From the NCBI GenBank assembly GCA_039933015.1, contig JBDTOX010000009.1:1-19092 (forward strand): DNA of 19,092 nucleotides, written 5' to 3'. Shown here one piece after another: positions 15,664 to 19,092 of this stretch; position 1 is the first letter of the stretch; the number at the start of each line of letters is the position of its first letter. The stretch comes from JBDTOX01 sp039933015. GTDB lineage: Bacteria > Pseudomonadota > Gammaproteobacteria > Burkholderiales > Methylophilaceae. The translations under genes and the position numbers were made by a program. Under the pieces are notes generated by a model, which saw nothing but the letters and a program-made list of their open reading frames with translations, was not told the DNA's origin and did not search any database.

Positions 15664-15696
15664 AGTGTATAAGCTTAACATCTCAGCTTATACACT
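15664..15696. promoter_or_regulatory. Operator-like perfect palindrome upstream of the peroxidase gene
   Basis: Arms AGTGTATAAGC (15664-15674) and GCTTATACACT (15686-15696) are perfectly complementary over 11 bases, separated by 11 bases. The half-site centres are 22 bases apart, two helical turns, as expected for a dimeric regulator. It lies about 70 bases before the peroxidase start. No T run follows in either direction at a typical terminator distance, so an operator is more likely than a terminator. The cognate regulator is unknown. The rest of the 231-base gap 15533-15763 shows nothing clear. Confidence 0.5.
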
Positions 15697-15763
15697 ACAT
15701 CTCCTTTGTTTATGATGCAAAATGAAACTTGCGACCTATTTCATCATTGAAAGGAGTTACAGC

Positions 15764-16795
15764 ATGCAAACTAGCACAAAATGTAACAATGCATTTGCGC
15801 TCAAGGCTATCACTGTTGCGCTACTTCTCAACACTGCAAGTTTCGTCCAGGCAGAGGAAACAGCGACCGTTGCGGAAAAGCCAGTGACAGAGCAATTGGT
15901 CGATACCGTGACCAAAATTGCCGGCGGCCCATATAAAGGCTATCGCGCTAACCATGCAAAAGGCATTTTGGTCACTGGTACATTTACGCCTGCCGCCAGT
16001 GCCGCAAGCTTAAGCAAAGCTCCTCACCTGCAAAAAACCAGTAATCCAGTCATTGTGCGTTTTTCTAACGCAACTGGCATGCCAACGATAGCGGATGCCA
16101 ATGCAAAAGCAAGCCCGCATGGCATAGCAATGCGTTTTCAATTGCCAGGAGGTGCTTATACCGACATCATTAGCTTTTCGGTCAATGGCTTCCCGGCAGC
16201 AACGCCAGAAGAGTTCCTGGGTTTGCTTAATGCCATAGCTGCTAGCGGACCGGATGCTGCCAAACCTTCACCAGTTGAACAATTCCTGGACTCACATCCC
16301 GCAGCGCTTAAGTTTGTGACTACGCCCAAGCCGGCACCAGTAAGTTTTGTGACCCAGGCTTTTTATGGGGTTAATGCATTCAAGTTCACCAATGCCAAAG
16401 GTGAAAGCCATTATGGGCGCTATCGCATCATGCCATTAGCCGGCCAACAAGCTTTGACAGATGATCAGGCTGCCAAGGCTACACCCAACTACTTGATGGA
16501 AGAATTGCCAGCACGTTTGAAAATAGGCGTAGCGAAATTCAGAATTTCGGTTCAACTGGCGGAAAAAGATGATGTCATTAATGATGCTACCGCTGTATGG
16601 CCAGAGAATAGAGCCCAAGTCGAACTGGGTGTTTTATCACTGAAGGCCGTGGTGCCGGATAGTCAGCAGGAAGAGAAAAAGCTCGCCTTCAATCCATTGA
16701 TTCTGACTGACGGTATCGAACCTTCGGATGACCCTATCCTGTTGGCTCGTCCGGCAGCTTATGCGGTGAGTGTAGGGCGTCGTTTTGCTGATTGA
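15764..16795 (+). CDS. Exported catalase-family haem peroxidase (SrpA-like)
   Basis: 343 residues. The start is ATG 15764, preceded by AAGGAG at 15751-15756; an ATG at 15722 in frame lacks a ribosome site and would spoil the signal peptide. A signal peptide ends near Ala30 (ALLLNTASFVQA), so the enzyme acts in the periplasm. The minimal catalase fold is recognised by the distal His64 (YRANHAKGILVTGTF), VIVRFSNATGMP, PHGIAMRFQLPGG, the distal Asn region ISFSVNGFPAATPEEF, and the proximal RxxxY with Arg329 and Tyr333 (ARPAAYAVSVGRR). Proteins of this kind are catalase-related peroxidases, about 330-360 residues long, that lack much of full catalase. It likely removes peroxides using small electron donors. 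It is monocistronic, with a palindrome upstream and a hairpin downstream. Confidence 0.88.
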   Translation: MQTSTKCNNAFALKAITVALLLNTASFVQAEETATVAEKPVTEQLVDTVTKIAGGPYKGYRANHAKGILVTGTFTPAASAASLSKAPHLQKTSNPVIVRFSNATGMPTIADANAKASPHGIAMRFQLPGGAYTDIISFSVNGFPAATPEEFLGLLNAIAASGPDAAKPSPVEQFLDSHPAALKFVTTPKPAPVSFVTQAFYGVNAFKFTNAKGESHYGRYRIMPLAGQQALTDDQAAKATPNYLMEELPARLKIGVAKFRISVQLAEKDDVINDATAVWPENRAQVELGVLSLKAVVPDSQQEEKKLAFNPLILTDGIEPSDDPILLARPAAYAVSVGRRFAD

Positions 16796-16822
16796 TTTGC
16801 AAATTTTACAATAGCATGGACA

Positions 16823-16862
16823 AAAGCTTGCAAAATTCATTGCATTGGATTTTGCGAGCTTT
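16823..16862 (+). terminator. Probable terminator after the peroxidase gene
   Basis: Arms AAAGCTTGCAAAAT (16823-16836) and ATTTTGCGAGCTTT (16849-16862) pair over 14 bases with one T-G wobble. The T run after the stem is short. It starts 28 bases after the stop codon. Confidence 0.55.
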
Positions 16863-16994
16863 GTATAATTGCAAGTTACATGTTTTTGCTTAAATAAGTC
16901 CTAATAATTAAATTGAAAAACTCTTTTTATTTTTCAGATGTCTAGGGTTGTAGTCGAAGCATGTGGCGTCTGGCAAATTAATCACTGCAATCCA

Positions 16995-17015
16995 TTCCGG
17001 CATGCTGTGCCGGAA
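16995..17015. repeat. Perfect hairpin in the gnd leader
   Basis: Arms TTCCGGCA (16995-17002) and TGCCGGAA (17008-17015) pair perfectly around a 5-base loop, 32 bases before the gnd start. There is no T run, so it is more likely an operator or leader structure than a terminator. The rest of the gap 16863-17047 is AT-rich with no gene. Confidence 0.4.
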
Positions 17016-17047
17016 CAAATAAACAACACTGAAAGAATTGAGAAATC

Positions 17048-18559
17048 ATGAGCACAAATACCGCGGATATTGGACTGGTTGGTTTAGCAGTTATGGGCCA
17101 GAACTTAGCATTAAACATTGCCGATCATGGTTATACCATTGCGGTATTCAACCGTAATCCGGAAAAAATGCGTAGCTTTATTGCCGAATGCCAAAAAAAT
17201 GAACCATCGCATGAACGCGTGGTTGGTTTTGAAGATTTGGCTTCGTTTGTGCTCAGCATCAAGCGTCCGCGCAAGATTGTCTTACTGGTTAAAGCCGGTA
17301 GCGCGACCGATGTAACGATTAACGCCCTGGTGCCTTTCCTGGAAGAAGGAGACATCATTATTGATGGTGGTAACGCCTTGTGGACGGATACTATCCGTCG
17401 CGAAAAAGAACTGCGTGCCAAGGGCTTGGAATTTATTGGCTCCGGTGTTTCCGGTGGCGAAACCGGCGCGCGCTTTGGCCCATCGCTCATGCCTAGCGGT
17501 ACACGCAATGCATGGGCTTCGCTTGAGCCTATCTGGCGTGACATCGCCGCTAAGGTTGACCCTAAAACCGGTAACCCGCTAGAAAGCGCAACTCCAGGCA
17601 AGCCGGTTGAGGGTGGCTTCTCTTGCACTGAATATATTGGCCCGGATGGTGCCGGCCATTACGTCAAAATGGTGCATAACGGCATTGAGTACATTGATAT
17701 GCAACTCATCTGCGAAGCCTACTGGCTCATGAAAAACCTGTTGGGCATGCGTGCAGACGAGATTGGTGCAGTGTTCAAGGAATGGAACAAAGGCGAGCTC
17801 TCCAGCTATCTTATCGAAATTACTGGCGATATCCTGCAACAAAAAGATCCGGCAGGTGAAGGCTTTCTGGTCGATAAAATCATGGATGCGGCAGGTCAAA
17901 AGGGTACAGGGCAATGGACTGCGGCTAACGCGCTGGAGCTGGGTTCGCCAGCCAACGCGATCGCTGCAGCAGTATTTGCCCGCGCATTGTCTACGCTGAA
18001 AGAGGAGCGTGTAGAAGCTAGTAAAATCCTGAAAGGGCCAGCAATCAAGCAGGAGACTGACCGCAAAGCTGTCATTGAAGCCATTAAGAATGCCTTGTAC
18101 TGCTCCAAGATTTGCGCCTATGCGCAGGGCTTTCAGTTAATCGATAAGGCGCAAGTAGCTTATAACTGGAAGCTTAATTTTGGTGAGATCGCGCAAATCT
18201 GGCGCGGTGGCTGCATTATTCGCGCACGCTTCCTGCAAAAGATTACCGATGCATACGCGCTTGATTCCCGCCTTAAAAACCTGATGTTGGACCCATACTT
18301 TTCCAATGCACTGCATGAGGGGCAAACAAGCTGGCGTGACGTAGTTGCGCTGGCTGTACGCAACGGCATTCCTGTGCAAGCCTTCTCTGCTGCGCTGTCC
18401 TATTACGATGGCTACCGCAGCGCATCCTTGCCGGCCAATCTGCTGCAAGCACAGCGGGATTATTTCGGTGCCCATACTTACGAACGCACTGATCAAGCCA
18501 GAGGCAGTTTTTTCCACCTGGATTGGCCAGCAGCAGAACGAGAACAGCTGGAAATGTAA
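17048..18559 (+). CDS. gnd: 6-phosphogluconate dehydrogenase, decarboxylating (long form)
   Basis: 503 residues. It oxidises and decarboxylates 6-phosphogluconate to ribulose 5-phosphate with reduction of NAD(P)+, in the oxidative pentose phosphate pathway. In ribulose-monophosphate methylotrophs the same step completes cyclic formaldehyde oxidation. The nucleotide fold opens with GLVGLAVMGQNLALNIADHG. Other family motifs are IDGGNALWTDTIRREKEL, GSGVSGGETGARFGPSLMPS and YVKMVHNGIEYIDMQLICEA. The last contains the catalytic Lys207 and Glu214, with His210 and Asn211. The length fits the long tetradomain dimeric class (about 470-510), not the short ~300-residue form. The start is ATG 17048 behind GAGAAATC. 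It is convergent with rubredoxin. Confidence 0.96.
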   Translation: MSTNTADIGLVGLAVMGQNLALNIADHGYTIAVFNRNPEKMRSFIAECQKNEPSHERVVGFEDLASFVLSIKRPRKIVLLVKAGSATDVTINALVPFLEEGDIIIDGGNALWTDTIRREKELRAKGLEFIGSGVSGGETGARFGPSLMPSGTRNAWASLEPIWRDIAAKVDPKTGNPLESATPGKPVEGGFSCTEYIGPDGAGHYVKMVHNGIEYIDMQLICEAYWLMKNLLGMRADEIGAVFKEWNKGELSSYLIEITGDILQQKDPAGEGFLVDKIMDAAGQKGTGQWTAANALELGSPANAIAAAVFARALSTLKEERVEASKILKGPAIKQETDRKAVIEAIKNALYCSKICAYAQGFQLIDKAQVAYNWKLNFGEIAQIWRGGCIIRARFLQKITDAYALDSRLKNLMLDPYFSNALHEGQTSWRDVVALAVRNGIPVQAFSAALSYYDGYRSASLPANLLQAQRDYFGAHTYERTDQARGSFFHLDWPAAEREQLEM

Positions 18560-18623
18560 TTGATCCTGCTTGCACTTTCGTCTCTGCGTCTTAAATGACA
18601 GCAAGGCTCGAACGAAATTAAGC

Positions 18624-18668
18624 CCAAGCACTAGATGAGCAATTGGTTTTTGCCTATCTAGTGCTTGG
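18624..18668. terminator. Long stem-loop between the convergent gnd and rubredoxin genes
   Basis: Arms CCAAGCACTAGAT (18624-18636) and ATCTAGTGCTTGG (18656-18668) pair perfectly over 13 bases, with a 19-base loop. It lies between two genes that face each other, the usual place for a shared terminator. The T tracts on both sides are poor, so it may instead protect message 3' ends. Confidence 0.55.
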
Positions 18669-18711
18669 TTAAGATGATGGATTGCATGCGGATGCCTTGA
18701 GAGCGTAATTG

Positions 18712-18876
18712 TTATACAGCGACCATCTCAAAATCTGACTTGGACACGCCGCAATCAGGGCATGCCCAGTCTTCAGGCACATCTGCCCATAGAGTACCTG
18801 GCGCGATGCCGTCTTCAGGCCAGCCTTTGGCTTCGTCGTAAATCAAGCCACACACAATACATTGCCAAACCTTCAT
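18712..18876 (-). CDS. Rubredoxin
   Basis: 54 residues, standard for rubredoxin, a soluble one-iron electron carrier. The two metal-binding knuckles are MKVWQCIVCGLIYDEA and DWACPDCGVSKSDFEMV, each CxxC-G, giving the FeCys4 site. The central phrase EDGIAPGTLWADVPEDW is typical. The start is ATG 18876, preceded by a good AGGAAGG (18881-18887 on the plus strand, inverted). It is probably used in electron transfer for peroxide or oxygen defence, but the partner is not identified. An unidentified truncated frame lies just upstream on the same strand. Confidence 0.95.
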   Translation of the reverse strand: MKVWQCIVCGLIYDEAKGWPEDGIAPGTLWADVPEDWACPDCGVSKSDFEMVAV

Positions 18877-18903
18877 AGTGCCTTCCTATTTAAAAAATCG
18901 ACG

Positions 18904-18990
18904 TTAAGCCATAATTTTAGCAAGCATAGCCTTGTAAAGGTTGGCGTGGTGCACTTCTATCTTTGCCAACGTTGACCTGCCCCTGTAGCC
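18904..18990 (-). pseudogene. C-terminal fragment of an unidentified gene upstream of rubredoxin
   Basis: The frame reads STLAKIEVHHANLYKAMLAK and ends IMA-stop 28 bases before the rubredoxin start. It is closed upstream by a TGA (18991-18993), and about 30 bases further on repeat-like DNA begins. The helical, His-containing segment (EVHHANLYKAM) could be the end of a ferritin-like/rubrerythrin-type protein, which would suit a rubredoxin neighbour, but this is a guess. No start codon with a ribosome site is visible. Confidence 0.25.
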
Positions 18991-19019
18991 TCACAGCAAC
19001 GGACTTTTCAACGCATAGA

Positions 19020-19092
19020 TGTGCGATTAGGAGACAGGTGCGTATTCTGCTGAACGTGAACAGTGATTCTGCTCGAACGTGAACACCTGAAC
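19020..19092. mobile_element. Edge of an IS21-like element (terminal direct repeats), cut by the window end
   Basis: Two near-identical direct repeats occur: ATTCTGCTGAACGTGAACA at 19044-19062 and ATTCTGCTCGAACGTGAACA at 19066-19085. The second has one extra base. Closely spaced repeated ~20-base motifs at an element tip are a hallmark of IS21-family ends. A plausible tip is TG at 19020-19021. No transposase gene is in view, so the family call is tentative. Confidence 0.45.

Noticed and set aside
15597..15780. 12-base direct repeat AAACTAGCACAA at 15597-15608 and 15769-15780
   Set aside because: One copy lies in the signal-peptide coding region, the spacing is irregular and no further copy is seen, so chance is likely.
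18137..18631. 164-codon minus-strand frame overlapping the end of gnd
   Set aside because: It is opposite well-conserved gnd sequence and has no recognisable domain or ribosome site.
1..19092. CRISPR array, tRNA or rRNA genes, toxin-antitoxin or phage modules
   Set aside because: No regularly spaced repeats, cloverleaf-like CCA ends, rRNA signatures or such gene pairs were recognised by reading both strands.

Overview
The window is the chromosomal dnaA locus of a betaproteobacterium. The gene order mnmE-yidC-yidD-rnpA-rpmH on the minus strand, diverging from dnaA-dnaN-gyrB on the plus strand with no recF between dnaN and gyrB, is the usual betaproteobacterial layout. Moderate GC, a small c-type/b-type cytochrome pair and a long-form 6-phosphogluconate dehydrogenase fit a Nitrosomonadales/Methylophilaceae-like organism. 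That placement is inference, since no rRNA lies in the window.

Left edge (1-3350): the first ~58 bases read as the tail of an IS21-type IstA. They are interrupted by a second IS21-family element (about 59-2438), whose istA is broken by a frameshift and a stop and whose istB is intact. Next come pieces of an AsmA-like gene in three successive frames (a pseudogene). A perfect parS-type palindrome lies at 3227-3242. At 3472-4532 there is a DUF1924/SHP-like monohaem cytochrome c followed by a b561-type membrane cytochrome.

Core (4585-13936): mnmE, yidC, yidD, rnpA and rpmH form a compact minus-strand operon for tRNA modification, membrane-protein insertion, RNase P and ribosomal protein L34. dnaA, dnaN and gyrB encode the replication initiator, sliding clamp and gyrase B. 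DnaA-box-like sequences flank dnaA on both sides. A second perfect parS-type palindrome lies between dnaN and gyrB. Together these mark the origin/centromere region of the chromosome.

Right part (13937-19092): a strong bidirectional terminator follows gyrB. After it comes the 3' remnant of a type I restriction hsdR gene with transposase debris behind it. Then follow a GC-richer TauE/SafE-type exporter, an exported catalase-family haem peroxidase with a perfect palindrome upstream, gnd, and a convergent rubredoxin. The right edge holds an unidentified truncated reading frame and direct repeats resembling IS21-family ends.

I see no CRISPR array, tRNA, rRNA, phage or obvious new defence system. 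The items most worth a second look are the two parS sites, the terminator-shaped hairpin inside the start of rnpA, the SHP/b-cytochrome pair without a diheme partner, the decayed hsdR next to gyrB, and the operator-like palindrome before the peroxidase.
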